A stretch of DNA of 64,000 nt from Ascoidea asiatica (taxonomy: Eukaryota > Ascomycota > Saccharomycetes > Ascoideales > Ascoideaceae): assembly GCA_001600695.1 (NCBI GenBank), contig BCKQ01000009.1:558001-622000 (forward strand). Direction: 5' to 3'. This document shows positions 21,047 to 31,405 of the stretch, piece by piece. How positions within the stretch are numbered: position 1 is the stretch's first letter; each line of letters opens with the position of its first letter. The notes beneath the pieces are model-generated. The model made no database searches. It saw only the letters and a list, made by a program, of their open reading frames with translations, and had not been told where the DNA came from. The position numbers were made by a program, and so were the translations under genes.

Positions 21047-22540
21047 ATGAGTTATTCACCTGAAAGTTTTTCAAATTCTTTAAATAATGATTTTGATAAT
21101 AGATCCTTTAATTCTTCAAATAATCCAATTAATCAATTAAATTCAAAAAGAAAAAAAAATTTAGAAGTTTTATTAAATGATGATCTGATTAAAAATGAAA
21201 TTGATACTGAATTAAAAAAACAACAATTTTTAAATTTAAATAATAATAATTCTTATACTTATATTGAACCATTTAATTCAAATAATAACAATAATACAAC
21301 AATCACAAACAATAATAATATATCAATGTCAAATTCTCCTATAGTTAATACTTTTTTACAAAAAATGGATTCAACTACAAATTCAATCTCAAATTCAAAT
21401 TCAATAAATAATAATAGTAGTAACAATAATAATATTAATAATAGTCCAAGTAATATTTATGGAAGTCCATATTCTAATAGTAGTAATAATAATAATAATA
21501 ATTCAGGTAAATTTACTGGTAATTCAAGAGTAAGAGCTTTACAAGAAAAAATAAAAAAAGATTTAGATTTAAAAGATACTCCTCCTCCAAATAAATTAAA
21601 TATAGGTAATAGATCTTTTCCAAGATCAAATTCAAATAATTCTCTAAAAACTTTTTATAATACTCGTAATAATAGCTCTTCAACAAGTATCAATAATACT
21701 ATTAATAGTCCAAATTTATCAAATTTGAATAATACTTTTTCTTCATTTTCAAACTCAAATTCAAAATCAATTGATGATAATAATGACAATGATTCTATTA
21801 ATAATAACAGTAATAATGTAATCTCAGATTTAAATTCTATTGATGATATTCCAAAAAGAAATTCTTCAAGAATTACAAAAAATCAAATTTCAAATTCAAT
21901 ATTATCAAATTTAGATGATAATAATGGTATACCAAAAAGAAGTTCTTCAAGAAATCAAACAAATAATTCAAAATTTAATAAACTGCCTTCAATAGAAAAT
22001 ATAAAAGAAAAACCAGAACCAGTTACTCCAACTTCTTTATCTTCTTCAAAATCAAAAAAAAAATTTATTAGACCTCTGTTTAAAGTAACTGTTAAAAAAC
22101 CTTCTTCAGTTATTAAATCTTCAATTACAAAATCTTCAAATTCAAGTCCAAATTCAAATTCAAATTCAAACTTTAATAGTCCTTCTATTTCATCTTTAAA
22201 TCCAAGTTTAATTCCAGTTGATTTAACTCCAACTTCTTCAGATATTGCTGCAAAAGTGTTAAGATCACTTCAAGCTAAAGATAAAGAAATTAATAATATA
22301 CTTAAAAAATTTCAATCTGAGATTAAATTCATTGATGATTTATTACCTCCAAGTGCAACTACACAATCAATTGAAGATCAAAATAAACTAATAATAGCAA
22401 AGGAAAGATTACTTAAAAATTTAGAATATTGGGAAAAAAGAAAATATGAAAATGGTATTTTAATCTCAAGACAACAAAGAAAATGTATTTATAGTGGTGG
22501 CGATGATGTTACTTCATTTTGGGCTGGACGTAACGATTAA
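21047..22540 (+). CDS. Asn/Ser-rich protein with conserved-looking C-terminal coiled coil, unknown function
   Basis: The protein has 497 aa. Residues 1-400 are mostly Asn/Ser low complexity with two basic elements (NSKRKKNLEVLLNDDLIKNE near the N-terminus; KKKFIRPLFKVTVKKPSS at ~337). The C-terminal ~95 residues look folded and non-repetitive: SSDIAAKVLRSLQAKDKEIN, FIDDLLPPSATTQSIEDQNK, ERLLKNLEYWEKRKYENGI, ending CIYSGGDDVTSFWAGRND. The Lys/Glu heptad-like pattern suggests a short coiled coil. I cannot name the family, but such a sequence should be alignable. Three CTG codons (47, 313, 344) lie outside this domain. It is convergent with the PH-like gene. Confidence 0.7.
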   Translation: MSYSPESFSNSLNNDFDNRSFNSSNNPINQLNSKRKKNLEVLLNDDLIKNEIDTELKKQQFLNLNNNNSYTYIEPFNSNNNNNTTITNNNNISMSNSPIVNTFLQKMDSTTNSISNSNSINNNSSNNNNINNSPSNIYGSPYSNSSNNNNNNSGKFTGNSRVRALQEKIKKDLDLKDTPPPNKLNIGNRSFPRSNSNNSLKTFYNTRNNSSSTSINNTINSPNLSNLNNTFSSFSNSNSKSIDDNNDNDSINNNSNNVISDLNSIDDIPKRNSSRITKNQISNSILSNLDDNNGIPKRSSSRNQTNNSKFNKLPSIENIKEKPEPVTPTSLSSSKSKKKFIRPLFKVTVKKPSSVIKSSITKSSNSSPNSNSNSNFNSPSISSLNPSLIPVDLTPTSSDIAAKVLRSLQAKDKEINNILKKFQSEIKFIDDLLPPSATTQSIEDQNKLIIAKERLLKNLEYWEKRKYENGILISRQQRKCIYSGGDDVTSFWAGRND

Positions 22541-23385
22541 TAATAAATATTTCATTAGTAATTTTTTTTAAATAATATTAATCAATTGACATTACATTCT
22601 TTTTTTAAATCCCAGTTATACACTAAATATTTTTGATCTTAATGATTCCAAACCCTCTTTGTGAACTTTATCAACTTTTTATTTGACATTTTTTTTTATT
22701 TTTTTCCCTTTCATTTTATATCTTTTTAGCCTTAGGGTTTTAATGCTTTCATATTTTTATTATTTTACTTTTGTTTTAGTTTATGCTTTTTTTCTTTTTA
22801 TTAGCAATAATAGCTGCTTTTTGAAATATATTGTCATATCTTTATTTAATTTTCATTGTTTAATATCATTTTTTTTTACTTTTTTTTAGATGTTTTGAAA
22901 CTTCATTTCAACTTTTCTATAATTTATTTATAATTTTGGTTTAGTTGTTCTGTATTGTTATTAATTTGTCGTGGCTATTTTCTACTTTAGTATTTTTCGA
23001 ATCTTTTTTAAAAAATTCAATCCTCGCTTAATATATATATACATACATACATATATACCGAATTAACAAACATTCATAAAATGCAGTATTTCTACGACTT
23101 ATTTGAAGAAAACAAAAAGTAACTCTCTTTTTTGAAGTCTATATAATGTAAGCCAAATTTAACACAAAGTTTTTTGAATAAAATAGCCAAAGGTTGAAAG
23201 AAATGATATAAAAAAAAAGACAAAAAAATAGCCTAAAATATCACAACACAAATGAAATTAAAAAAAAAGTATCAATTTAGGAATGCAACATTTACATGAA
23301 TAAAAATAAAAAAAATAGAAATGCTAAAAGATAGAAATAACATTATGCTTAACAGTAACTGTTACAAAATTAAGCCAAAAAGTTA
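22541..23385. other. Convergent 3' spacer
   Basis: 845 bp lie between two gene 3' ends: T-rich on the left, A-rich on the right, symmetrical as expected for two transcript ends. No GC island and no gene; the 68-aa frame is hydrophobic poly-T translation. Confidence 0.4.
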
Positions 23386-26300
23386 TTATGGATTATTTCT
23401 TATTGGAATAATTCCACAAGGGCCCACAAAAAAGTAATTATAGCATCTACTATTGCTCTTTTTACGGAATGATTTTGAGAGATTAGAAGTACTTTTACCA
23501 AAGTATCCACTATTGATAAAACTATTAGTAGGAGCAATTGATTCCTTAATTATTTTGTTATTCAACCAAGAATCATCAAACCTCAAAAGTGCCATACTTT
23601 TTAGAGCATCCTTAACTACTCTCTTCTTTGAAGGTAAATGATCTGTTGGTGCCCATTTTTGATCGTCAGTGTTATCATAATGTTCTGCAGAATTAGAAAT
23701 AAAATCATTAAATTCATCATCATTAGTATCATTGGTATTATTATTATTATCAGTACCAGTACCAATAATAGAATTTGGAGCCAAGTTTGTACTTATACGA
23801 TTTGCCTTTACCGTTAAAAACAGTTTATTATCATTTTCAGCAATTTTCGGTATTCTATTATAGTTTGTCACTGGATGATTTGAAGGAGCGTGATTAGCTC
23901 TCAGTTCTTCTTCATCTTCGTCGTCATCATAATCTTCGTCATCTTCGTCATCATCATCATCATCCTCTTCGTCCTGACTTGAATGAGAGTATCTACCATT
24001 TTCAGCAATAATAGATTCATTGAGACTTGAAGGAGTATGATGAGATGATTTATTTACAGTCTTCTGATTATTATGTTCCACTGATTCAAACATTCTTTCG
24101 TAAGAGGACTGAGATTGACTTTCAGATACAGTTGATATTATAGATTCTGTAGCAGAAGCAGCGGAAATAGATCTAATTCTATTCCCTTTGATGATATTAG
24201 GGGATAACTCATTAAATATTTCATTTTTGAGAATTGGAATACTTAAATTTGGAGTTAAAGAATTTGCTCTTTCTCTTTCTAAAACACCTAAAGATCTCGA
24301 ACGATCTCTTAAAAATGCAGAACTTAAACCACTAATCTTCTGTAAATTTAATTCATTTATACTTGAAATTCCATTACTAGAAGAAGATATATTATGTTGA
24401 ATACTTTCAGAATTTATAGACTGTATATCATCTTTTTGAGCAACATCTTGACAGTTACTCTTCTCTTTTCCGAAACATTTTTCTTCTGAACTATGTTGAG
24501 TAGTTAAAATTAAAGGGAGAGGTGTTTCTTCGGTATCATTTGGTACTTTATTGACTGAAAGTGAAGATTTTTTTAATCTTAAAGATAAATTTGATTTATT
24601 TTCTTTTATTAACAGAACTGAATTGGGAGAATTAAAAAAAGAAGGGCCAAAGGAATTATCTACTTCTAAATTTTTTGGTTCTTCTGTGTTTTTGACTGAA
24701 ATCTTCAACTCATTATTTTTCATTATATCAAGATTGTTATTATTTAATGAAACTGCTGATCCTTTTCTAAATTTTAAATTTTTGTTACTATTTTTATGAT
24801 TTAATTTAAATAAATTTGATATAGAAGAAGCTCTACTTCTATTAGTTGAATTATTTCTAATTTTTTTAGGTGAACCATTTCCAGTAAATTCAGTTTCAAG
24901 AAAACTAAAAATAGGAGTATGACTAAATGTTTCTTGATTAACAGGAGTTGAAGGATTACTTGATAAACTAACTCGTGGTTCATCAATACTATTTAAATCT
25001 GTGGAAAAACTTGCTAAATTTTGTCTTGAACTTCCAGAATTAGTTGTATGTCTTCTTGATCTAGAATTAATTAATTTTTCAGCAACAGCAAATGGATTTG
25101 TTCTACGTCTTCTTCTATTACCTCTTCTTCTTCTTCGTCTTCTTGGTACATTATTAAACTTAGGCATTTCTCTTAAAACTAAATCTAAAGATAAATCTAT
25201 ACCATTAATAATATAAATAAACCAATTTATTAATTCATTTAAATATTTAAAACATATTGTAAATTGAAAAACTTCTAAACGAAGTCTAATTATTGTAAAA
25301 ACACTCATTTCATGTTTTGAAGAAATTGTTAATGGTTTTAATTGACCAAATAATTTTGTAATAAATTCATTTTCTTTTCTTGAAGTTTTTAAATCATTAA
25401 CTAAACCTAATTTACCAAATTGTAAAGACATTGATTTAATTAATTTATTATTTGATAAAAAGTAGTTTGGTTTTGAAATAATTTTTTTTAACATTCTATA
25501 AGTATTTAAATTTGTTATTTGATCTAAAAAATTATTTTTTAAATTTGATGAAGATAAATTTGATTTTAAATTTGTTGAAGAATTTGAAGAATTAAATAAT
25601 TTAAATTTTGATTTTAAATTATTTGTTGAAGAATTTAATTTTGAAACTAAATTTGATTTGGAAAAAGAACTTGATAAATTTAAATTAGAATTATTATTTA
25701 TAAAAGTTGAATAAGTTGAATTATTACTAATAGAAATATCATTATTATTATTATAATTGTTATGAGAAAGATTATCATTATGACTATTATTATTATTATT
25801 TAAAGATTTTAAAGATCTTTTACTATTAAAATTATATTGAAAATCAGAAGCATAATGTAAAGGTATAATACCTTCTTGATTATTAATTGCATTAAATAAA
25901 TCAACATTTTTAAAATTTTTACAATTTAAAATTTCATCAGATTTCCAAAATGAAGTATTTAAATTATTATAATAATCAAATTTATCATTGATAATTTCAT
26001 TATTTTTTAAAAAATCATCATATGAATTTAGATCTTTTAATTTAAAATCTTTTAAATCTAATTTATAAAAATTTAATTGAGTTGAATTTAATTCCATTAA
26101 AGCTAATTGATAATGATTTAAATCATTATTTATATTTAAAATATTATCATCATTTATGAATTGTAATAAATTATTTTTTTCAAATTTTAAAATTATTATA
26201 TTTAATTTATATAAACTTGGATTATAAATTGGAGGATTTAATTCATTTATATAAGATTTCATATTATTATGTATATCTAAATCATGATTTGATTTAAAAA

Positions 26301-27672
26301 ATAAATTATTTGAAGAAATATTTAAATTAGATTGATTATTATTTAAAATATTTGAATTTTGATAAGGAGGTAATGAATTTTCTAAATCAAGTATTTCATT
26401 ATAAGATGGTAAAGTATTATTTGAATTATTACCTAAATCATTACTTAATTTATTATTTAAGTTATTATTTTCATTTGTATTTTCAATAATAATTTCATTT
26501 GAATTTTCAACTGTATTTTCATTAATATTTTCAATAATATTTTCATTTAAATCATTTAAATGTAAAGAATTTAAATTTTTTAATGGAAAATTTTCAATTG
26601 AAGTTATATTTTCAAAAGAATTTAAAGGAGTGGTAATGGCAGTATTATTACCTTGAAGTCTACTACTTGAACTATTTATATCAGTTGAAAGAGAAGGGGA
26701 TAAAGATAGAGGATTTGAAGAAGATGAAGAAGAATTTGAAATATTTGAAGAATTTAATACCAATGGATTTATTGATACATTATTGTTATTATTAATATTA
26801 TTAATATCTTTATGAGAGATTAAATTATTAATATTATTTAAATTATTTTGTATCATATCAGACAGTTTACTTTTATTTATTTGTAAAGGAAAAAATTGAG
26901 ATTTATTATTATTATTATTATTGTTATTGTTACTGTTATTATTGATTATATTAATATTTTTTGAATTTGAATTAATCAATAAATTATCAAGAGATTTTAC
27001 TTTTAAAACATTATAATTTTTTATATTATTTTTATTATTATTATTCTTGTTATTAATATTATTATTGATAATATTATTTTTTTTATTTAAGATATTATCA
27101 GATGATAAACTATTTGGCAATAATTTTAATGGAATTGGTTTAAAAGATTTTGAATTTATTAAAGAATTTAAAGTATTATTAGTATTAAAGGTAGTATTAG
27201 TAGTTCTAGTAGTATTTAAAGAAATCGGTTGTGTGATATCAATACCGAGAGGTCCGTTATTAAAGTTATATTCCCTAATATTACAATTTTTAGTATCAGA
27301 GTTAACGTTAACATTAAGATTAAGATTAATATTAATATCATTATTATCATTAATTTGTTTATTATCTTTAATATCTTTAATATCCTTATTACTATTATCA
27401 TTTACATTCAATAAATGATCATGAATTGTATTGAGATTTAAATCATTATTTGAATTTAAAATAAAATCCAGGTTTAAATTTGTTTTAGTTTTAGATTTAG
27501 TTTTGGTTTTAATTTTTTTATTATTGATATTAATATTATTAGTATTGATTTTAGATTGAAATTTTGAATTTGAATTGGATAAAGTATTGGCGGTTAAATT
27601 ATTTTTTAAAATATCATTATTTATAGTAATATTTGATATATTATTTATATTTGATGAGTTTAATACAGACAT
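23386..27672 (-). CDS. Large PH-domain-like protein of the YHR131C/YNL144C family
   Basis: This 1428-aa protein has an Asn-rich N-terminal ~400 residues. Then come PY-like motifs (LPSYNEILDLENSLPPY, ~415-435) and PPIYNPSLYKLNIIILKFE (~477). A split PH-like domain follows: LALMELNSTQLNFYKLD (~519) and, after a long Ser/Asn insertion, SMSLQFGKLGLVNDLKTS (~746) with RLRLEVFQFTICFKYLNELINWFIYIINGIDLSLDL (~790-830). An Arg cluster follows immediately (VPRRRRRRRGNRRRRR, ~842). The C-terminal half is Ser-rich with an acidic Asp/Glu block (~1230-1256). This order matches the uncharacterised yeast YHR131C/YNL144C proteins, suggesting phosphoinositide or membrane binding. The Arg run may be nuclear or lipid-binding. 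Identification rests on recall of that family's motifs. Confidence 0.72.
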   Translation of the reverse strand: MSVLNSSNINNISNITINNDILKNNLTANTLSNSNSKFQSKINTNNININNKKIKTKTKSKTKTNLNLDFILNSNNDLNLNTIHDHLLNVNDNSNKDIKDIKDNKQINDNNDININLNLNVNVNSDTKNCNIREYNFNNGPLGIDITQPISLNTTRTTNTTFNTNNTLNSLINSKSFKPIPLKLLPNSLSSDNILNKKNNIINNNINNKNNNNKNNIKNYNVLKVKSLDNLLINSNSKNINIINNNSNNNNNNNNNKSQFFPLQINKSKLSDMIQNNLNNINNLISHKDINNINNNNNVSINPLVLNSSNISNSSSSSSNPLSLSPSLSTDINSSSSRLQGNNTAITTPLNSFENITSIENFPLKNLNSLHLNDLNENIIENINENTVENSNEIIIENTNENNNLNNKLSNDLGNNSNNTLPSYNEILDLENSLPPYQNSNILNNNQSNLNISSNNLFFKSNHDLDIHNNMKSYINELNPPIYNPSLYKLNIIILKFEKNNLLQFINDDNILNINNDLNHYQLALMELNSTQLNFYKLDLKDFKLKDLNSYDDFLKNNEIINDKFDYYNNLNTSFWKSDEILNCKNFKNVDLFNAINNQEGIIPLHYASDFQYNFNSKRSLKSLNNNNNSHNDNLSHNNYNNNNDISISNNSTYSTFINNNSNLNLSSSFSKSNLVSKLNSSTNNLKSKFKLFNSSNSSTNLKSNLSSSNLKNNFLDQITNLNTYRMLKKIISKPNYFLSNNKLIKSMSLQFGKLGLVNDLKTSRKENEFITKLFGQLKPLTISSKHEMSVFTIIRLRLEVFQFTICFKYLNELINWFIYIINGIDLSLDLVLREMPKFNNVPRRRRRRRGNRRRRRTNPFAVAEKLINSRSRRHTTNSGSSRQNLASFSTDLNSIDEPRVSLSSNPSTPVNQETFSHTPIFSFLETEFTGNGSPKKIRNNSTNRSRASSISNLFKLNHKNSNKNLKFRKGSAVSLNNNNLDIMKNNELKISVKNTEEPKNLEVDNSFGPSFFNSPNSVLLIKENKSNLSLRLKKSSLSVNKVPNDTEETPLPLILTTQHSSEEKCFGKEKSNCQDVAQKDDIQSINSESIQHNISSSSNGISSINELNLQKISGLSSAFLRDRSRSLGVLERERANSLTPNLSIPILKNEIFNELSPNIIKGNRIRSISAASATESIISTVSESQSQSSYERMFESVEHNNQKTVNKSSHHTPSSLNESIIAENGRYSHSSQDEEDDDDDDEDDEDYDDDEDEEELRANHAPSNHPVTNYNRIPKIAENDNKLFLTVKANRISTNLAPNSIIGTGTDNNNNTNDTNDDEFNDFISNSAEHYDNTDDQKWAPTDHLPSKKRVVKDALKSMALLRFDDSWLNNKIIKESIAPTNSFINSGYFGKSTSNLSKSFRKKSNSRCYNYFFVGPCGIIPIRNNP

Positions 27673-27940
27673 GATTAAAATTATGATTAATGATTAATGA
27701 TTATATTTTTGAATAAAAAAGGTTTATAAGAAGATATGAAGATATGAAGATAGAGATGAAGATATGAATATATGATGATATATGATGATTTAAGATCTTT
27801 TAAGATATGTTGAGATATGCTAAAATATTCTATAATTTATTTATTGATTTATTTATTTATTGATTTGATTGAGTTGAAATAATTTAAAGGTGATCAATGT
27901 ATCATTTCCAATATTATATTTGATATTTATATTCCCTTTT

Positions 27941-27995
27941 TATTATATTTATATTATATTTATATTATATTTATATTATATTTATATTATATTAT
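27941..27995. repeat. 11-bp minisatellite (TATTATATTTA)5
   Basis: Five near-perfect tandem copies of TATTATATTTA, about one helical turn each, lie upstream of the PH-like gene. Confidence 0.8.
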
Positions 27996-28420
27996 ATTAT
28001 ATGAAAGTACTTTATTTTGAAAAGGATGGGCGTTTAATTTTCTTTTAAATTACATTAAATGAAATTAATATATTAAATATACAGTAATTCTTTTCTTTGA
28101 GTAGTAAAATTGAATATCATTAATTGAATGGAATTTCTTTATTTTATCTACATATGAATATAAATATTTCAATAATGTATGTATTATTATAATGAAATAA
28201 TAAATAAGAATAATATATTCAATATTCAATATTCAATATTCAATATCAACAGGTGAAGAATAAAAAGAAATGAAAAATCAATACGAAACCATAGAAAAGT
28301 GGTGAAAGTTGAATAAATGAGATTATTATCGTTTTTTCTTTATTGAAGCACCCAGCACAGCTACGCAAAAGCACCAGCGAGATAAGCACCAGACAAAGCA
28401 AAAGCAACGGTCTCGGCCAG

Positions 28421-28428
28421 TTACCCGG
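28421..28428 (+). promoter_or_regulatory. Reb1-like site TTACCCGG
   Basis: Perfect match to the yeast Reb1 consensus TTACCCGG, inside a GC island upstream of the PH-like gene. Reb1 is a general regulatory factor that sets nucleosome-free regions; its binding in this species is inferred. Confidence 0.45.
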
Positions 28429-28599
28429 ATGCGAGCGTCGCTGAGATGGTGCTCAATTGCCGCAAATGCGCATTTACAAGTCACTGCTGAGCCCATGCGA
28501 TGCGCTGCTGGCGCTTCTGGTGCTGCTGCTTCTTTTTTTTTTTTTTTTCCTATTTCCACAAAACTGGATCTGTGTTAGCTAATATGTTACGTAATATTC

Positions 28600-28656
28600 A
28601 TATATTTATATATTTATATATTTATATATTTATATATTTATATATTTATATATTAT
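28600..28656. repeat. 8-bp minisatellite (ATATATTT)n
   Basis: About seven tandem copies of ATATATTT end a few bases before the YJU3 stop codon. Confidence 0.85.
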
Positions 28657-28660
28657 GTTA

Positions 28661-29632
28661 TTAATTATTTGAGAGCCAATTGGAAATATCATTGAATACT
28701 TTTGATTTAATTTCATCAATTTCAATTAATAAAGAATGATTAGCATTTTCATAAGAAATAATTTGTTTATTTTTATCATCAATTGGACTTTTTTTAAAAA
28801 AATCTTTTGAACCATTTGGATCATTAATTCTATCATTATTACCAATTAAAATTAATAATTTACAATTTTTATTAAAATTTTTATTTTTTTCATAAAATTC
28901 ATTATTTAATAATCTTTCACCTCTTATAAACATATCATTAAATTGTTTTATAGATCCAATAGGTTTTGCAATTTCTTCAATTTTTAAATATTCTTGCCAT
29001 AATTTATTTGAAGTTATAAAATTTATATTTAATTCTGAATTAATTTTTAAATTTGGTAAATAATTTGAAATAAATGATAAAATTTTAATTAAAAAATAAT
29101 TTGGTTTTGTATTTTTATGTAAATAAATTAATGGACCAGTTACAAAAATTCCATTGATTTTTTCTTTATATTTTCCAATAAATAAATAATTTAAACAAAT
29201 TCCACCACCCATTGAATGTCCAAAAAGGTATAATTTTTTTTTTTCTTTAATTTCATTTTTATCTTTATCTTTATCTTCTTCTTCTTTAATTTTTGGTAAT
29301 ATAATTTTTTCTAAAAAATTTTCAATATCATTAAAAGTTTCAAATTCATTTGTATTACCTTTTTTAGATTTTATTGAAGTTCTACCTGAACCTCTTTGAT
29401 CAAAAAAAAAACATTCATAATTTAATTTCATTGATAAAAAATCTAAAAATTCATAATAAAGATTTGAAAATTCTGCAAAACCATGAATAAAAAAAATAAA
29501 TCCATTAATTTTTTGATCTTTTGGTACTTTCCATGTTTCTGTATAAAAATTTAAATCATTTAATTTAATTCTTTCAATTATTGGTTTATTAATTGGTTTA
29601 TATGGTTGTTCTCCAACTGTAATCTCCTCCAT
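28661..29632 (-). CDS. YJU3: Monoacylglycerol lipase (Yju3-like alpha/beta hydrolase)
   Basis: This 323-aa serine hydrolase matches yeast Yju3 (~313 aa), which splits monoacylglycerols to glycerol and fatty acid at lipid droplets and membranes. The oxyanion-hole motif is FIHGFAEFSN (~48). The nucleophile elbow is GHSMGGG (Ser ~139). The acid is in LILIGNNDRINDPNGSKDFF (Asp ~267), and the histidine is in NANHSLLIEID (~297). The characteristic FFFDQRGSGRTS is present (most family members have D-x-R-G-x-G-R-S). A Lys/Asp/Glu insert (~115-130) precedes the elbow. The catalytic triad is complete. It is divergent from the Cys-rich microprotein gene. Confidence 0.92.
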   Translation of the reverse strand: MEEITVGEQPYKPINKPIIERIKLNDLNFYTETWKVPKDQKINGFIFFIHGFAEFSNLYYEFLDFLSMKLNYECFFFDQRGSGRTSIKSKKGNTNEFETFNDIENFLEKIILPKIKEEEDKDKDKNEIKEKKKLYLFGHSMGGGICLNYLFIGKYKEKINGIFVTGPLIYLHKNTKPNYFLIKILSFISNYLPNLKINSELNINFITSNKLWQEYLKIEEIAKPIGSIKQFNDMFIRGERLLNNEFYEKNKNFNKNCKLLILIGNNDRINDPNGSKDFFKKSPIDDKNKQIISYENANHSLLIEIDEIKSKVFNDISNWLSNN

Positions 29633-30514
29633 TATATCACCTCAATAACCTATCCAATTGCTCACTCAATCACTTATTCAATCACTTATTCAATCACTTA
29701 TTCAATTGTATTCTTATTCGATAATATCTTCATTCAATTATTATTATTTATCTCATTATCTCATTATCTTATCACTATCGTTTGTTATCTTAGTATTATT
29801 TTACCAAATACTCATTTTCAATATCGATGTCACCTGACTTACATTTTTCAAATCCAGGAGATAAACAACGGATTGTTTTTTTCCATGAAGTTGCTTGATC
29901 CGCGGGTAAATTCCGGATCTACCTCTCTCTCCGGAACGTAGGCCCACCCGAACGGCCGGTGTCTGGGGCTGAATCCGCAGCGTGCATCCGAGCACTGCCA
30001 GTTAACTAATAACTGGCTACAATACTAAAATTTAACCTTATTCTCCCGTTTCTTAAAAATGCTGTAACCGTTCATTATCCGTAAACCTTTTATACACTAA
30101 TCAATTATTATATCATTTAATTTAATCAATTATTTTATTAAATATTTATTATTCTTTTTTTCATATCTTTTTATACCCTTTTTTTTTTTTTTTTATAAAT
30201 AATATCTTTTATTTTTTGAAATTTTTAATCATTTTATAAATAAATTTAGTTCAATTCTTAAATCTATCATGTTTTTTAATACAAAAAAAGTTATTAATTT
30301 AAATTAAATTCAATCTCATTATCTCATTACTTTTATATTCATATTCATACTCACTTTTATACTTATATTTATATATTTCCTATAAAAGAATTCTATTCTA
30401 TTCATATAATTCATATAATCCATATAATCCATATAATTCATCAATAAATAATTCATAAATCTATTAATCATCTTTCAATCAATCAATCAATCAATAAATA
30501 AATATAATCTAATA
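29633..30514. promoter_or_regulatory. Divergent YJU3/microprotein promoter region
   Basis: A GC-richer block (about 29820-30010) contains GTCACCTGA (29827-29835), a Reb1-like CGGGTAA (29903-29909) and two TCCGGA palindromes (29913, 29931). The rest is T-rich, with poly-T at ~30179-30194. A TATA-like TATAAAAG lies at 30381-30388 and (TCAA)5 lies at 30475-30494, just before the microprotein ATG. Confidence 0.45.
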
Positions 30515-30727
30515 ATGTCAATATTTAAAAAAAAATCAGATTCTTATCAATGTTGTAAATGTTATAAAATTTTAAAAATAAAAGATGATACTTTTAAAAA
30601 TAATAATACAACTTTAGCTTGTTCAAATTGTAATCATTATTTTTGTGATAGTTGTCAATATATTAGTCAAATTGATAATGTAAATAATTCAAATTCTTTT
30701 AATAATTCATGTTGTATAATAATTTAA
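30515..30727 (+). CDS. 70-aa Cys-rich zinc-ribbon-like microprotein with CaaX terminus
   Basis: This small protein has cysteines at 13, 14, 16, 36, 39, 44 and 47 arranged as CCxC...CxxCxxxxCxxC with a His at 41, which fits a small zinc-binding fold. It resembles the short CxC...CxxCxH.xCxxC modules seen in many filamentous-fungal hypothetical proteins. The protein ends S-C-C-I-I-I: the last four residues (CIII) form a CaaX prenylation box, and the preceding Cys could be palmitoylated. A TATA-like box 134 bp upstream and a clean ATG support a real gene. Function is unknown; a membrane-anchored adaptor is an inference. It is short, but the patterned cysteines are unlikely by chance in such AT-rich DNA. 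Confidence 0.72.
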   Translation: MSIFKKKSDSYQCCKCYKILKIKDDTFKNNNTTLACSNCNHYFCDSCQYISQIDNVNNSNSFNNSCCIII

Positions 30728-31405
30728 TTCATCATCATAATCTCCTTCTTACTTATTTCTCTCTCTCTCTCTTTTATTATTTTTTGCATAATTCTATTTA
30801 TTTTCATAATTCAAATTTAATCTTAATCTCTAATTTCTAATTTCTAATTTACTTTTTAATCTAATTTTTAATAAATATCTTTATTAATTATATAATATAT
30901 CATAAAATACAAAAAAATTCATTAAAATGTAAAATTTAATAAACAAAAAACTTCAATCTAATGAAATTTATATATAATAATATATATATAGTATATTATA
31001 TATGATAATATATAAAATAATGCAAATAAAAGTAAACAATGTAAAGTAAACAAAGTAAAATAAATAAAAAATAAAAAGTAAAATAATAGAATAATAGAAT
31101 AAATGAATAAATTTGGTTAATAATTATCATTTTAATGATTCATAAAGTTGGTTAATGTAATTGATAAAAAAATTATTTGAAAATTATTTGATGGAATGAG
31201 AAATAAAATCATAAATTTGAAAATTATTAAAAAAGATAAAAAAGATAATAAAAAAAAATAAAAAATTATACCCAAAATTATTCTTTATAAATGTTTTCAT
31301 ATCATATTATACATCAAATGATATATTCAATAGAAAACCAAATAGGAAAAAAAAAAAAAAAAAAAAAAAAACATAATAATAATAATAAATAATCAAAATT
31401 TCAAT
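30728..31405. other. Convergent 3' spacer with poly-A tract
   Basis: 678 AT-rich bases lie between two gene ends. They include (CT)n at ~30760-30772 and a run of 25 A at 31347-31371 beside the 3' end of the 154-aa gene. No gene seen. Confidence 0.4.

Larger units (their letters stand above)
27673..28660. promoter_or_regulatory. Promoter region of the PH-like gene, with GC island
   Basis: A GC-richer block at about 28335-28565 carries a perfect Reb1-like TTACCCGG (28421-28428). The flanks are AT-rich and hold two minisatellites. The 77-aa minus-strand ORF in the island is not called: it starts with a poly-Lys run coded by an A-tract, then reads unrelated GC-rich DNA. Confidence 0.45.

Noticed and set aside
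27047-27418. ORFs opposite the Asn-rich N-terminus of the PH-like gene and similar shadows elsewhere
   Set aside because: Leu/Ile-rich frames are the antisense of Asn codon runs (AAT/AAC read as ATT/GTT), a routine artefact in this genome.
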